Source: Plumapathes pennacea
Lineage: Eukaryota; Cnidaria; Anthozoa; Antipatharia; Myriopathidae
DNA: 64,000 nucleotides
Reading direction: 5' to 3'
Assembly (NCBI GenBank): GCA_964036295.1
Contig: OZ038462.1
Coordinates: 31,520,855-31,584,854, forward strand
The position numbers and the translations under genes were made by a program. The number at the start of each line of letters is the position of its first letter. The stretch's first letter is position 1. The notes below the pieces were generated by a model, which worked only from the letters and a program-made list of their open reading frames with translations, searched no databases and was not told where the DNA came from. Shown piece after piece: positions 35,801 to 47,173 of this stretch.

Positions 35801-37739
35801 CAACAAGCATAGTCACTATCGAAAAGATCTTTTCTGCATAAGTGTTGGGTGCGACGTTCCCAAAGCCGATGCTGGTAAGACTGGTCAACACGAAATACAG
35901 TGACGTCACGTAACGCATGGCTGCGTTGGGCCCACTCTCTGGTGCAGACGCATTTATAGTTTGCTTAAACTGATCTCCAAGCAGAACTAGCCAACTGTTA
36001 GGGTTGTCTAACTGCCGGACACCAATCGCGTGCCAGGCACACGCCATCCAATGAGACATGAGGCACAGGAGGGCCGTGAGCAGGAACACAACAGCAAAGC
36101 CATACTCTGAGTAACGGTCCAGTTTTCTGGACACTCGGACTAGGCGCAGGAGGCGTGCAGTCTTTAAGAGCCCCGCCATAGAGGCCACCTGTAAAATGGG
36201 CCTGCTTTTTAGCTCACAGTTAGATTTCGATTGGGTTTCTAAAGTCAAACTTGATTATTAATAACGCCAATCAGAGAGACAGAAAGAACACTGACACCTT
36301 CTGACAAACGTTGAAGAAGGGACCAATTCATGGCAGTTGCTTGAGTGAGAAGATCGCTCCTGATTGGTCAAGAATGCTGCCAAACTCGTTTGAAACAATC
36401 AAAAAACAAGCAATCACACAAGTACTTCAAGAAGACTCTTTTAACCAATCAGAAGCCAAAGTGATTTGCATATTTGGTTTTACTTTAATTAATTGAAGAA
36501 ACCAATAAACAGTGCGAGAAAACATTATCGCTGCTTGCTTGGTTGCGTGAAGATCACAATCGGGATTGGACCAATCCGCAAGCGAAGCAAAGTAAGTGGC
36601 GCAAGCCACAGCAATCGCACGATTACTTTGATTACAAAGATGCGAAAACTATTTGGTTTTTGAAAGAATCTTTGGATCATCGACAGACATCGAAAAACAT
36701 CGCCCATACGGCACAATAACACGACACTTTTCCTATGGCCATTAATAAAACAATGTCGTCGCTCTTCGATTTGTTTTTTTTTTAAGTAAGGGTTTTTGGA
36801 ATTACTTTGATCTCATAATAAACGTTCAAACCTAATCAAAATCGCTCCAGTCTAGTCTGCGTGCAGTTACTCCAATCGAAATTATGTGTGTCGTACTTAT
36901 ACGCACATAAACAAGGTTAGCTTAATTCGCCTTCTCTCGAACAAATTGTTTATCTGTAATCCACTTGAGAAGAAATAGGTAATTATGTATAGTGCTAATG
37001 AATGTCGAAAGAAAACACTTGTTATTTATGCGAACAGGAGTAATAAGCATTATAACGAATATTTTATTCAGCTGCATGTTGTGTCATTAATGAATCTGTC
37101 AACGAAAAGCCAAACAGAATGCGCAATCATCACCTGATTCAGACTGAAAAATAGCAAACTTCGTTTTGCCGCCCGAACAAATTTGGTTAACTTCTAGATT
37201 TTCTGGACTGACTTCAACTAAAATGCCATACTACACGTTTTTGACGAACTTATAGATTATTTATAACTAATGAACGTCGAAGGACCGATATAGTGGACCT
37301 GTCTTACCTCAGCCACATCGCTCAAGATGTAATCAAACGGGATTCCTGCCACAAAGTCGATAACAAACCAGGTTTTTAGGTAGTTGATGGCAATTTTCTT
37401 TGGGTTGTCGATTACATTTTCCGTAACCTTCTCGACGTACGTAGTGCGAAAATTGATGACGATATCAACCAGAAACATAACGTCGACTAGAAGATTGATC
37501 AATTCCAGCACCTGTACTTGTGCGATACGGTCCCAAACCGCCAAGTTGAGGTCGTCTTTAGTGACGAAAGAAGCCGAGTAAGGTGTTTCAATGGCAATGT
37601 ATATCACCAGCACGAGCACGAACCAGTCCCAGGTGGCTTTGAACAGGGAATCATGACGAATTATACAACGCCTTCGCGTCTCCGGTGGTGGATTTTCTGC
37701 GTGACTTAGCGGAGACAGCTCGTAGCTATTGCTGTTCAT
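32826..37739 (-). CDS. ERG-type (KCNH) voltage-gated potassium channel B, no PAS domain seen
   Basis: A paralog of channel A on the opposite strand. Six exons join in frame: 37739-37308, 36188-35798, 34876-34677, 34231-33976, 33602-33397 and 33047-32826 (568 residues). Signatures: MNSNSYELSP start, pre-S1 [13 protein letters not shown]4 [20 protein letters not shown], filter SIGFGN, S6 [21 protein letters not shown]-linker and a cyclic-nucleotide-binding homology domain (LCFIVSGTVHVMRNG), then a coiled coil (EERLEKRIAAIEQNVNEIL). All five exon junctions have the same phases as in A, and exon 3 is 200 bp in both. The C-terminal part is about 60 residues shorter and the helices after S6 are more diverged (SLLKILSEYVTQD). 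An acceptor TTTTTGCAG lies 2 bp upstream of the ATG, so there is an upstream exon, probably 5' UTR. Confidence 0.94.
34878..35797. other. Intron 2 of ERG B
   Basis: No coding or structured feature is recognised beyond AT-rich sequence and CACTCA/ACTCA-rich text near 35050-35160. The donor and acceptor are as given for ERG B. Confidence 0.5.
36494..36566 (+). repeat. SINE-like dispersed segment, copy 2
   Basis: GAAGAAACCAATAAACAGTG, CGAGAAAACATTATCG and TTGGTTGCGTGAAGATCACA match copy 1 near ERG A and copy 3 at 58352. It lies in intron 1 of ERG B. Confidence 0.5.
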
Positions 37740-40430
37740 CGCTGCAAAAACGTGAGTAATCTGTTTATGGTTTTCTCTACAATGCTTCCTTCTAATGTAA
37801 CTGTTTAGAATTTAGCCGAGAGGCTATGGGAGGGGAGGGGGTTTCAATGACATCGAATTTATTAAATAGGCATAGTCTATTTGAAATTTAAAGAAATGTA
37901 TAATCCGGCTTCACGCAGCCAAATTTGCATTTTTCAGCATTCATTTTATTTTTGACAGGTGTTTATTAATAGGTTTCTGTATTTATCTTAGGGGCATTTT
38001 CTCTTTTTACTTCAGCGCGCTAGAACGAGCCATATATCCAAAACATACACACAGAAAAAAAAGAAAAGACAAACAGGAGACGCGCTTCAACGATTTTCTT
38101 TAGGCATCCTAATAGATTTTCGAGACATAGTAGAGAGAACAGACACAATTTTCTCCATGCTAATTTTTCGTCGCTTTTATGATGTCGGGGATTCATACAG
38201 CCATTTAGCTCACCTTCTTCAGCAGCCACGCCAGAAGGATCAAGTTGGTAAACACTTGGCTAATCCCGCTCCCCTTTCGAAGTCAACAATGACGTATAAT
38301 ACGATGTGTTATGTAGTCAAACCTTCAATACCAGACTTCAGTAATTCAATTTCTTTCTGCCGAATGGGTGAAATATAGCGTGACGCAGGTGGCAACCGTT
38401 CATATCAAACCAAAATATTTAAGACGTCCTCCAGTAGGATCCAAGGATCAGGGAGTGGGTCTTAATCACTTGGATTCTTTTACTGAACAATTAAAAATCG
38501 CTTAACAGCCGTTTGTGAGAGAGGTGGAAAAGAAAAACAGCATTATTGATGCTTTTTTAAATATTCATAGTGTCAACGATTTAACTTAGTTATGAGAGTA
38601 TGAGTTTATAGTAGGTGTATAGCACTTCTTTCAGTAGAAAATAGAGATTACATGATCTCCAGGGCAAAAGTGTAAGGAAGGTGCATCTTCCCCAGGTCAA
38701 ACCAATTTAGAACACCATAGTCATTTTTAGAATTAGTGTTTCGACCGAAGGATCACGTGACCAACGTGAGAGTACTCAAACTGCGGTTCTGATCCCACAT
38801 GCATGGGATACATTTTCGACCACATTTGATTGTTCCAGTTTGTTTGAAAGAAAATGTTTTATGCGGAGTTTGATGCATCAAAGAAAACCTGTTTCTGGCG
38901 AGGGAGTGGGGGAGGCGACGTCATTGTCAAAGCCGTCACACAGCTCGGATGTTTAACTAGTAACCAGAGATCAAGGTAGTGGAAGGGGAAAAGAAGGCAA
39001 GCGACATGTTACTAGAGTGTAGCAGAAAACGGGGCGATAAAAAAAAAAAGTGTCAAAACTTGAAGTCATTAATGTTTAATCATATTCAATTTTAATGATG
39101 ATGCATAAATGGGACTCGGTTGGAATAATTACAATGCTGCCGTCGGTACGGTGTTTTGCCATTTCATTCCTATTTCAATATGATCTACGAATACAATTAT
39201 AGAAAGCTACTACTTAGGAGAGCTAATTTTAAATTTCGTCGGCGTGGAGAAAGACGTGTAATGAATCGATGCATGAAAACTGGAAGCTGACGTTAGGACT
39301 TTAGAGTTGACTTTTCGAGCGTTTTAATAGCCCTTAGTCGGAGCAAGATCTGATCTATTATTAATTAATGTCGCTTTTTTGCCATACGCCTCCTTCTGCG
39401 TTGGCTTATCTATTGTTACCGCCGCGTGCGTTATATTTGGCAAAACTAAACGTGTACATTGTAATCTGCTTCATGTCTAATAGTCTGGCTTTAATCTGAT
39501 CGGCGCGAAATAACCACGCTATTTTTTCAGCCTTGCAGTTTCATATATGCTCTACTTGTTAATTAAATTCGTCATTTTGTGCTACTCAACTTTATGTTGA
39601 AAGTTAATTCTAGCTGAAGCTAGAAATTTTGTGTTCTGACTTGGTCTACTGGAACGGGAGCTCGTTGCGATTGCAACCAGGAACAGAGCTGTCGGAGCTC
39701 GACAGATGAAGTTGTGGCAAAACATTTTTGTAATCCAAGCGTTGAAAAGGATATCAATCTTGAACGAGAAGTGTTGTCTCGACAAAATTGAGGGATGTTA
39801 TGAGGGAATTTTTGGACATTTCCGGTTTTGGTTAAGTGATGAGCCAAATACGGATCACACAGAATTACTGTCGATATTATATGAATGAAATGTCTTGAAT
39901 TTTAACCTCGACCAATTAGAAAGCGGGAAAAGTTGTTGACAACATTTCGGTCAAATCGAACAAAATCCAGTTTTCTTGCGTGTTTTCCCCGCGTCGTCGC
40001 TTGAGTTTTGTTATTGTAAAAAACAAATTGACATCAGTTTTTATGTGTCTGTCCTCTTATTGATCATGAAACGCGTCATAACATTGTCAAAAAGTTGCGG
40101 ATCCACTCGGCGAAGCGCCTCGTTAAATCGTGCACGCCCGTGCTCAGTAATATGACGTGAGCAAATGTCGCTTCCTTTCGACTCTTTCTAGATTTCCTCG
40201 TTTATAAATTAACTGAAGCTTTATAACTAAGAAGAAAATAGCTTTATTTTCCGAAGAAATTTGTACTACAAGAAGTCAAACCGGCACCCAAAGGAAATCA
40301 ATAATCAAGTTTGAAAAATTCTGCATTTCAACGGTCGGCAAAGAAAATTGTATGAATCAAAACTCACCTATTTCTCGACGGCTTAATTCTCATGGACAGT
40401 GAAATCCATCACAGCAAAGATAAATATCCG

Positions 40431-40637
40431 TCAAGCCTTCAATGGCTTTGAAATGAAACGGCGTTCATTCATTCCGAAAGCCACTATACTTGCAGTGTTT
40501 ACAGTACAGTTTGCTGGCAGCTCGAATAACAAAGAAGTCCGCTCGGCAAACATTTCTATCTCTTCTCTCAAGACATAGTAATTGTTCACATTCTTCGACG
40601 GATCACTTTGCTTTTCCAGACCCGCATTGTCTGCCAT
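40431..40637 (-). CDS. Short open frame of 68 codons, unknown (possible small gene or upstream ORF)
   Basis: It starts at an ATG with good context (ACTATGG), reads MADNAGLEKQSDPSKNVNNY and is hydrophilic with an acidic helix (VLREEIEMFAERTSLLFELP). Composition looks coding, but no family is recognised. About 50 bp after its stop a donor-like GAAATAG/GTGAGT occurs, so it could be an upstream ORF in a 5' exon of ERG B. It may equally be chance. Confidence 0.25.
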   Translation of the reverse strand: MADNAGLEKQSDPSKNVNNYYVLREEIEMFAERTSLLFELPANCTVNTASIVAFGMNERRFISKPLKA

Positions 40638-40984
40638 AGTTCAAGGTGAATTTCACGTTGTTTTGAAGCTGCGACTTGAATTTCCTGGGTTCATCTTCAA
40701 TAATGTACTGTTCAAAAAACATTTACATCGACACAAATTCTAACGTCACCGCAGGCTGCTGGCTTTCACCACGCCAGGTTAACAGTACTTTCAGTGTTTT
40801 CGTCGCTTAAACGACATCTTTTCCATCGACTCTCATCAACTTTTAGATGACAGAAATGTTAGTAAGTTGTGGCATGTTTTCAATCAGCCAATGAGAGAGT
40901 TTGTTTTTCCTTTTGCGCGTCGAAAGAGAATTTTGCATTCAATCAGAAATGAATATTTGTTTTCGCTCATAATTTCGTGTGCGT

Positions 40985-41168
40985 ATGTTATAAAAGAATT
41001 GGTTCATGCTTTTAGCTGTGCGTCTATCGAGTTATGGTTGCACTTGGGAAGTTGGGAGAGCACTCGTGAAGCTAGAACTTTTACGCTTCTCTCGTGCTCT
41101 CCCAACTTCCCGCGTGCATCCATAACTCGATAGACGCACGCTAAGCATGAACCAATTCCTAATTATAA
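40985..41168. mobile_element. Long hairpin MITE, copy 1 of an adjacent pair
   Basis: GCGTCTATCGAGTTATGG, CTTGGGAAGTTGGGAGAGCA and their inverses CTCTCCCAACTTCCCG and CCATAACTCGATAGACGC form arms of about 80 bp around AAGCTAGAACTTTTACGC. The arms extend outward through GAATTGGTTCATGC and GCATGAACCAATTC. Confidence 0.8.
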
Positions 41169-41337
41169 GATAAGGTGGATAGTACGCGCAATCTGATTGG
41201 TAAACGCGCGCGCATTATAACTCAACATACGCACGCGCGCGTCAATTTGACGTCAGCTTGCATCAAATTCGTTTTTTCCTTTGTTGTTTTTTTCAAAATT
41301 TGTTTGCCTTATCTTATAAAAGAAATAAAGCACTTGT

Positions 41338-41466
41338 CAGCGTACGTATATTGAGTTAAAGATGCACTTGGGAATTTGAACGAACACTCGAGAAGTTTGG
41401 AGAAGCACGAGGCTGTCGTGTTCGTTCAAATTCCCGCGTGCATCTATAACTCAATAACGCACGCTG
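41338..41466. mobile_element. Long hairpin MITE, copy 2 of an adjacent pair
   Basis: The layout matches copy 1: TTGAGTTAAAGATGCACTTG, GGAATTTGAACGAAC and inverses GTTCGTTCAAATTCCCG and GCATCTATAACTCAATA. Sequence is diverged except at the conserved words GCACTTGGGAA and TTCCCGCGTGCATC. Confidence 0.75.
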
Positions 41467-41715
41467 ATGCTGAGAAATACAATATTTGGCCGTAGTAATA
41501 CATCTCGGAAATACAAGAACATTTGTATGCATGGCGGCAATTAGGTAATCTATCAATAGATAGGTTTTGCACTACTGAGCTCATTTTGAAACAGATGCAA
41601 CAGGTATTTTGAAATGGCATATTGTACAGCTTTTTGTTTGGGGGCAGGGGAGAGGAGAGATAAGTCATTGCAAAAGGCTTAAACTAGTTCTCATAACAAA
41701 TGTTCACTTTCCTTC

Positions 41716-43350
41716 TTACAAGTTGCTGGTATGCTTGAGGCTGCGACAGATGACGTTTGGCGGATCACTCAATGCAACGTGGTTTCGCATGTCTTCTTGC
41801 CGTGCACTTCTTCTGCCTTCAGATGTATCTGGAGTGTGGCAGACACAGCACCTGGAGAATTTGCCTTCGAATCCCCGCCGGTACTCAGAGACAAAGAAAT
41901 AATAAGCTACTGGGGCTATGGCGCTTCGTACGTACAGTAGCCATTTTGCCAGAATCCACAGTATCTCTGGACAGCGCACGAGCACAAGCTGAAGGACGTT
42001 CAAGATGGCGCAAGGCAGGCAACCAATGAGCGAGATGAATGCAGTCACGAGGACAAGCATGATCATGTCACGTTGAGCTCGATTGAAGACAGGCGAGTGT
42101 AAAATTAGTGGGCTCTGAAGCTTCTTATGCGAGCTACGATATAGTTCGTCCAGCATCCTTTGTGTGGGAAGCTCTAGAGATTTTGGAACAAATCGATGTC
42201 TGTTTTTCGTAGCCTCGAGATAGCTCTCTTGTTCTGCAGACTGCTGATCCTTGCCTTTGGGTGTGAGGTTTGCAGCGCTATGTTTTTGTTCTACGTCTCC
42301 ATTGCCATCGCCCCTTCCTGTCTGCTTTTGACTAGCGTTTTTCCGACGTTCTTTCGCGTTGCTGTTTCTCTGAAACGTTGTTTGCTGTTTTTCATTTCCA
42401 TCCTCTTGAACTTCCGTTTCCATTTCCGTCTCTGTTTCTCCGCTTCCTGTCTGTACTTTGGATTCTTCTTCTTTTCCCCTTTGTTCTTCTTCGTTGTTGT
42501 CACGCTTGCTCCGTTCATTTTCTGCTGTTTCTATGGTGTTTTCCTCTGGTTCAGCTGTGGGACAATGAACCTGCGAAAATTGAGATATACCCTGAACCAG
42601 ACTTTGAATAGAATAACGCTCCGACCATATAGTTGAAGAGGTTGAATGGGCCGTGGTGCATTCCGGGTCATTCATTCTCATCTCCAGCATATGCACCTCC
42701 CAGTTCACCTGCGCCGCGTAGTGGAGTCGCCTTGAATTGTGGCTGCTAAGCACACACGTGATCAGCGAGAACAGGAAGTAAGCAAGGAGGAAGAGGTAGA
42801 CGTGTCCTCGCTTAGCAGGGTAAAGCGAGCTGGTGCAAAACGCACACGATCTCAAGGAAGAATCAAACCTGAACGAACCCCATCCAATTAAAGGGGGCAG
42901 CGAAGCCATCAGTGGGAGCAGCCAACTAATACCAATTAAAAGGTACTTTTTAGATTTACAGCGATTGCGGAAAATGGAGAAATTATGCGCATGACGGGAG
43001 TATTCACCAAGAAAACAGAGGGCAACCGCTGACCCCAAAAGCGCGTGGGTGTTCAGGAATCCGATGACGTCACATGCTGCCACGTGATTGGCCAACCAAT
43101 CAGATCCAAATATCACTGAAGCAAGGTTTGTTGCCGGACCAGTCAGGATTACAAGGATGTCAAGTAACGCCAGGTTGGTTGCATACGGATTGCAGAGGCT
43201 CTCCTTCCGCGACCAGATTAGCGTGACTACTACGTTGCCAGTGAAACCAAATAACAGCATGAGTGACGTCACAATACATGACACCATACTTAGCGTTTCC
43301 ATAGTGATTGTGGCCCTTTCTGAGGGTTCAGATATCTGGCGAGAAGACAA
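41716..43350 (-). CDS. Class A (rhodopsin-like) G-protein-coupled receptor, single exon, long third intracellular loop
   Basis: An intronless 544-residue receptor. Seven hydrophobic segments are visible. TM1 has GNVV, TM2 LALLDILVI, TM3 begins after a Cys (AACDVIGFLN) and ends GEYSRH where DRY is usual. TM4 has the conserved Trp (GISWLLPL) and PPLIGWGSF, and TM5 is VYLFLLAYFLFSL. TM6 has GCLPCAILNV instead of CWLP, and TM7 has RSAIAPVAYYFF in place of NPxxY. The loop between TM5 and TM6 is about 210 residues, low-complexity and rich in Glu, Lys, Gln and Thr. A CCVC cluster in the tail is a possible palmitoylation site. No retinal Lys is evident in TM7, so it is not called an opsin. The ligand is unknown; cnidarian genomes carry many single-exon receptors of this kind. 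Confidence 0.9.
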   Translation of the reverse strand: MSSRQISEPSERATITMETLSMVSCIVTSLMLLFGFTGNVVVTLIWSRKESLCNPYATNLALLDILVILTGPATNLASVIFGSDWLANHVAACDVIGFLNTHALLGSAVALCFLGEYSRHAHNFSIFRNRCKSKKYLLIGISWLLPLMASLPPLIGWGSFRFDSSLRSCAFCTSSLYPAKRGHVYLFLLAYFLFSLITCVLSSHNSRRLHYAAQVNWEVHMLEMRMNDPECTTAHSTSSTIWSERYSIQSLVQGISQFSQVHCPTAEPEENTIETAENERSKRDNNEEEQRGKEEESKVQTGSGETETEMETEVQEDGNEKQQTTFQRNSNAKERRKNASQKQTGRGDGNGDVEQKHSAANLTPKGKDQQSAEQESYLEATKNRHRFVPKSLELPTQRMLDELYRSSHKKLQSPLILHSPVFNRAQRDMIMLVLVTAFISLIGCLPCAILNVLQLVLVRCPEILWILAKWLLYVRSAIAPVAYYFFVSEYRRGFEGKFSRCCVCHTPDTSEGRRSARQEDMRNHVALSDPPNVICRSLKHTSNL

Positions 43351-43924
43351 AAACAGAAGGGGACTGTCTGTTACACGAGGAAAATAACGTTATTCACTTA
43401 CGAAAGTCTCACCAGAGATTACAAATATGAATTGTATTTGAATATCTTGTCATCAACATTCCTCAAAATTCTTACGCCACCCAATAACCGGCAATACTTT
43501 TGACTAGAAGTATATATTTTCTACAGAATAATAATTACAGCTCTGACTATACGTATTGAATGCCATAGGAAATAACATATTGAGTCATTTTTTCACATAT
43601 AACCGGAGGTCACAATTGTTGCTTGGATTAATTAAAAGTGGCATCGTTGGTAAAACACCAAAGGCCATGCTTATCGCACCACGGCTAAACGTTGTCGTTA
43701 TAAACTGACGCCTCTCTTTGTACTAAAAATGTAATTTAATCTTTGGCTAACCCTCACGGAATCCGTCTAAAGTTAAATTTCGCGGATATACTGAGTCTTA
43801 GTTAGGCTTTGTTTGCTTTGTTAGGCCCCAAAAGTTTTGTGAGTTCAGTGAAATTCTTCCGAATAGTCATGGGACTGTAAACGCATGTGTAGTTCTTTAT
43901 AGAATTCTGATTGTCGACAGTAAA

Positions 43925-44805
43925 ATAATCTGGTTCACTGGAGCTGTACGTATAACTATAGGATCGACTAAGGGTCGATTTGTGAAAGCTGTAAGCAAGT
44001 ATGGAGTTATGGGTTGGATGTACTGACCTCAGGGGAAACATGGGTCATGAGCTATTATTAGGTGAGGGAAAGAAAATGTAAAATTGGTTGGAGTGGTCAG
44101 TGACATATGCGCTAACAAAAACAATTGTAAAAAATATGTCGAATTGTCGGATTTATCGAATTCATTGAAAAGTGAATCTTTCGTTTATGCTATTAGACGC
44201 TAAGGTGCCGAGTTTGAAAATGAAGTTGTTCTTTGAGCTTTCCTGAATCAGTTAAGTGCCGCAGTGGAACGAGATACAGATGGTCATGTGGTTGGCGGAA
44301 TGGTCGGAAAGGTTGAAATGTCGGACCACTGGTTTAGAGACGTCTTTGCCATTGTTTTTCACGTCGAGCAGATACTCGCGGAAGCGGTCTTCTATTGGCT
44401 ATGTCCTGTTTCACCGATATATAATTTCCTGCGAAGAGTACGTCCTATACAGTAGATCCCGTTAGTAGAGGTGCAATCGAAAATGGCGATGGGTTTGTAA
44501 TGAGCTTTTAGCGCCGGACTTTAAGTGGTGTTGTCGATGAAGGGGCAGGTGTCATAACGTTTGCGAGACCACTCCCACCAATTTTACATTTTCTTTTGCT
44601 CACCTAATAATAGCTCATGACCTTTGGCCACAAATTCATGTTTCTCCTGAGGTCAGTACACCCTATCCTCTATAAACCTTCTCCTAACCCATAACTCCCT
44701 ATTTGCTCAGACGAAGGGCTAGCGCTCGAAACGTCAGCTTCAAATTCTTTCAAGGCGTCCAGCTTTCACACATCGACCCATAGTCGATCCAGGTTATACG
44801 TAGTT
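43925..44805. mobile_element. Large inverted-repeat pair with a Penelope-like ribozyme-type motif
   Basis: The left arm (about 43925-44100) and right arm (about 44566-44800) are diverged reverse complements; shared words include CACCTAATAATAGCTCATGA and AACCCATAACTCC. About 460 bp of unrelated sequence lies between. The right arm has about 56 bp the left arm lacks, containing CAGACGAAGGGCTAGCGCTC then GAAACGTC (44708-44733), which resembles the core of hammerhead-type ribozymes known from Penelope-like retroelements. No reverse transcriptase is visible. Confidence 0.5.
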
Positions 44806-45333
44806 CTCCACGTCAACGCAGTTAGTCTAGTTCTCTTTAGAGCTGGTTTTCCATTGTATCACTGTAGCTTTGCAGACTTTTGATGTCAATGCATATTATG
44901 CCAGTAGATTCGCATCATGTGGGGAGCTCTGCGCGTCGGCTTTCCGAGTTGACAAAATATATGTCTACATTCAATATAAACGACAGACAGGTCTTTGAGA
45001 CTGAAAACTTACCCTTCTAAACAAGACCTTGTGGATGTTCTCTTAACCGCAGCTCAACGAAATAGCTGGGGCTGTTTTTCCTGCGTTAACCCTAACCCTT
45101 GACTCTATCGATGTTAGTTCATACTGCGAAGATTGCTTTGACTCCCTTGACATAATTAATTATGACCAGTGTAATTTTGTAGGGTTTCTTTTTGCGAATA
45201 TGTAATTTTCTCAAACAAAAGACAACTGCAATGCAATTTACTAAGGAATAGGCGCAACATCAGCGTAGAAATAAGTCATTATAGGATTTCTTTTTTACCT
45301 ATTTTTTTTTTCTGTCTTTCATTTTTCCTTTTT

Positions 45334-45828
45334 GAAGCCCATTTCAAGCATCTCGAACGCAGTTTACAGTGTCAAAGTACAAACTTCTCTGCAGTGCATG
45401 TACCACTCGACCAAACTAGACTCGGCGAATCGCCGATTCAGTCGACATAAAAATCTGAAATTCTCTTCTAAACCCCAACGGAATTCTCACCTTCAGTAGT
45501 CGCGTCCTCTGACTCGACCGTACCACTCGGTGAATTGCCAATCAATCGATATCAAAATGTCGTTTTTCAAATTTCTTTCTTTTTTTTTTCTCTCCTCTCT
45601 GAAGTCCATTTCAGTTATCTCAAGCCCATTTTACAGTGTTAAAGAACAAACTTCTGCAGTGCATGTAACAATCGACTGTACTCGACTCGGCGAACCGTAG
45701 ATCCAGTCGACATCAAAATCTCCCCGTCTTCCGAACATGCGGCCATCCATTCACCTGACAGTTGAAATACTATTTCTAACCTCAAACGGAATTCTCACCT
45801 TCAATAGTCGCGTCCTCGGCTTGGTTAG
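45334..45828. repeat. Tandem duplication, two units of about 190-235 bp
   Basis: Unit 1 (45334-45522) and unit 2 (45595-45828) share CAAACTTCT, CTGCAGTGCATGTA, GACTCGGCGAA, CAGTCGACAT, AACGGAATTCTCACCTTCA and TAGTCGCGTCCTC in order. A partial third copy (TACCACTCGGTGAATTGCC) lies between them. On the minus strand each unit ends with GACGCGACTA, then TTGAAG/GTGAGAATTC, a strong donor-like site. Confidence 0.7.
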
Positions 45829-47136
45829 AAGGCAACGGACGAGAGGATTTCTGCCTTGCTTGTGCCGGCAATTCAATTCTAATTGACATCATGATAATTA
45901 TGACTAACGAGTATGCGAGCAATTGCTGCGTTAGAAATTATCTTATTACCGGTTTAATTTGTCCATATAAGGAATGAGGAGGCCTGGGAAAAAGCGTTAC
46001 GCACACAAACACATGAGCCGGACCAGTGCTCTATTCCGTACAATCACAGTAAAATCTAGGAGCAAGAAACGCTATCGATTTTATTTCTTCCAGATCGCGT
46101 ACACTTTATAGTTATAGTCATGATAAGAACATTGGAGAAAACAACTAAATCAAATCAATGAAAGAAACCAAAATCTAGCTCAGGTAGATGGCGAAATAAT
46201 TAATTAATTTGCCGGTTAGATCACTGGACAATCAAACACAATTTTCAGTTATTTCAATTTGACGCATAGAGCTGGACTGATTATTTTCACTGTGTCATTC
46301 CAAAGCAATTATCATCAATCTTTTTTAAAATTAATTTTTGTCGCAAGCCCAAAGTTTGGGGAAAAACAGAATCGGATCGTAAATAGCTTCCAACCTGCGT
46401 TTTGCCTTTGTTTCTGAAACAATGTTCAGTGCAAAGTCTATGTGAAAATTCAGGTTCTGATTAAGCGCCCGAAAAAGACTCCAGTGGAGACTAAGCCCCA
46501 TCTCTGTTTCGACTGCATGACACTCTGCCATCTCATTGGCGTTGATATTTATTATTTTTTCAATATTTTCTTTTGGTGTTTTTTATTTTTCATTCTTTAA
46601 TTGTCCACTAATCGTGCATTTGATATTTTATACATTTACCAAACTTATTTCTACCGATAAAACCGAAATCAGCATCGGGCTCTAACTATGTGAGCGCTCG
46701 TCGTTTTTAAAACAGGCCAGTAATTTGTCGATTAAAGGTTGAAGTGGAACGCGTCACCCTTTCATCGGAGCAAGTCAACCACACTCATGCGCACTGAGTT
46801 GTTGAGGCTGATATCTTTTGGCGGGTACCTAAGGCCAGTTCAGATGTCGCTCCTCACATGCGCCGAACCTAATGCAAATGAGGCTGTCCTGGCATAATTG
46901 TTCACTTCCCAAATGAAACATGTGCATATCTTTTGAAGAGCGATAGGAAACTCTCTTGGTTTTTCTTGCGCATTTCGTGCCAGGTTAGCCTCGCTTTGAA
47001 TCTAAGATAGTGACACCGCGCAGTGATCGAATTGAAAGGCTATTTTTGCACACTTAGCCTTGTTTTGAAGTAGAGGAAAAACTGCTTTCAACTTCATACC
47101 TAGGCTCTTTGTTCCACACCTTCTAAATTTGCTCGT

Positions 47137-47173
47137 GGGGAGGGGTGGGGGAGGGGGGGGGGAGGGAAGGGAG
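47137..47173 (+). repeat. G-rich tract, possible G-quadruplex
   Basis: Several runs of four or more G separated by single A or T (GGGGAGGGGTGGGGGAGGGG) meet the usual G-quadruplex pattern. Confidence 0.6.

Larger units (their letters stand above)
37742..41715. other. Spacer upstream of ERG B
   Basis: Probable 5' noncoding and regulatory DNA of channel B plus the 3' flank of the GPCR. One open frame (40431-40637, listed) is plausible; nothing else is recognised apart from two hairpins near 41.0-41.5 kb. Confidence 0.5.

Noticed and set aside
42196-42636. 146-codon plus-strand frame opposite the GPCR
   Set aside because: It is the antisense shadow of the low-complexity third loop of the receptor.
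41716-43350. Calling the receptor an opsin because of PPLIGWGSF in TM4-loop 2
   Set aside because: TM7 shows no retinal-binding Lys in the expected position and the surrounding motifs differ, so only class A GPCR is stated.
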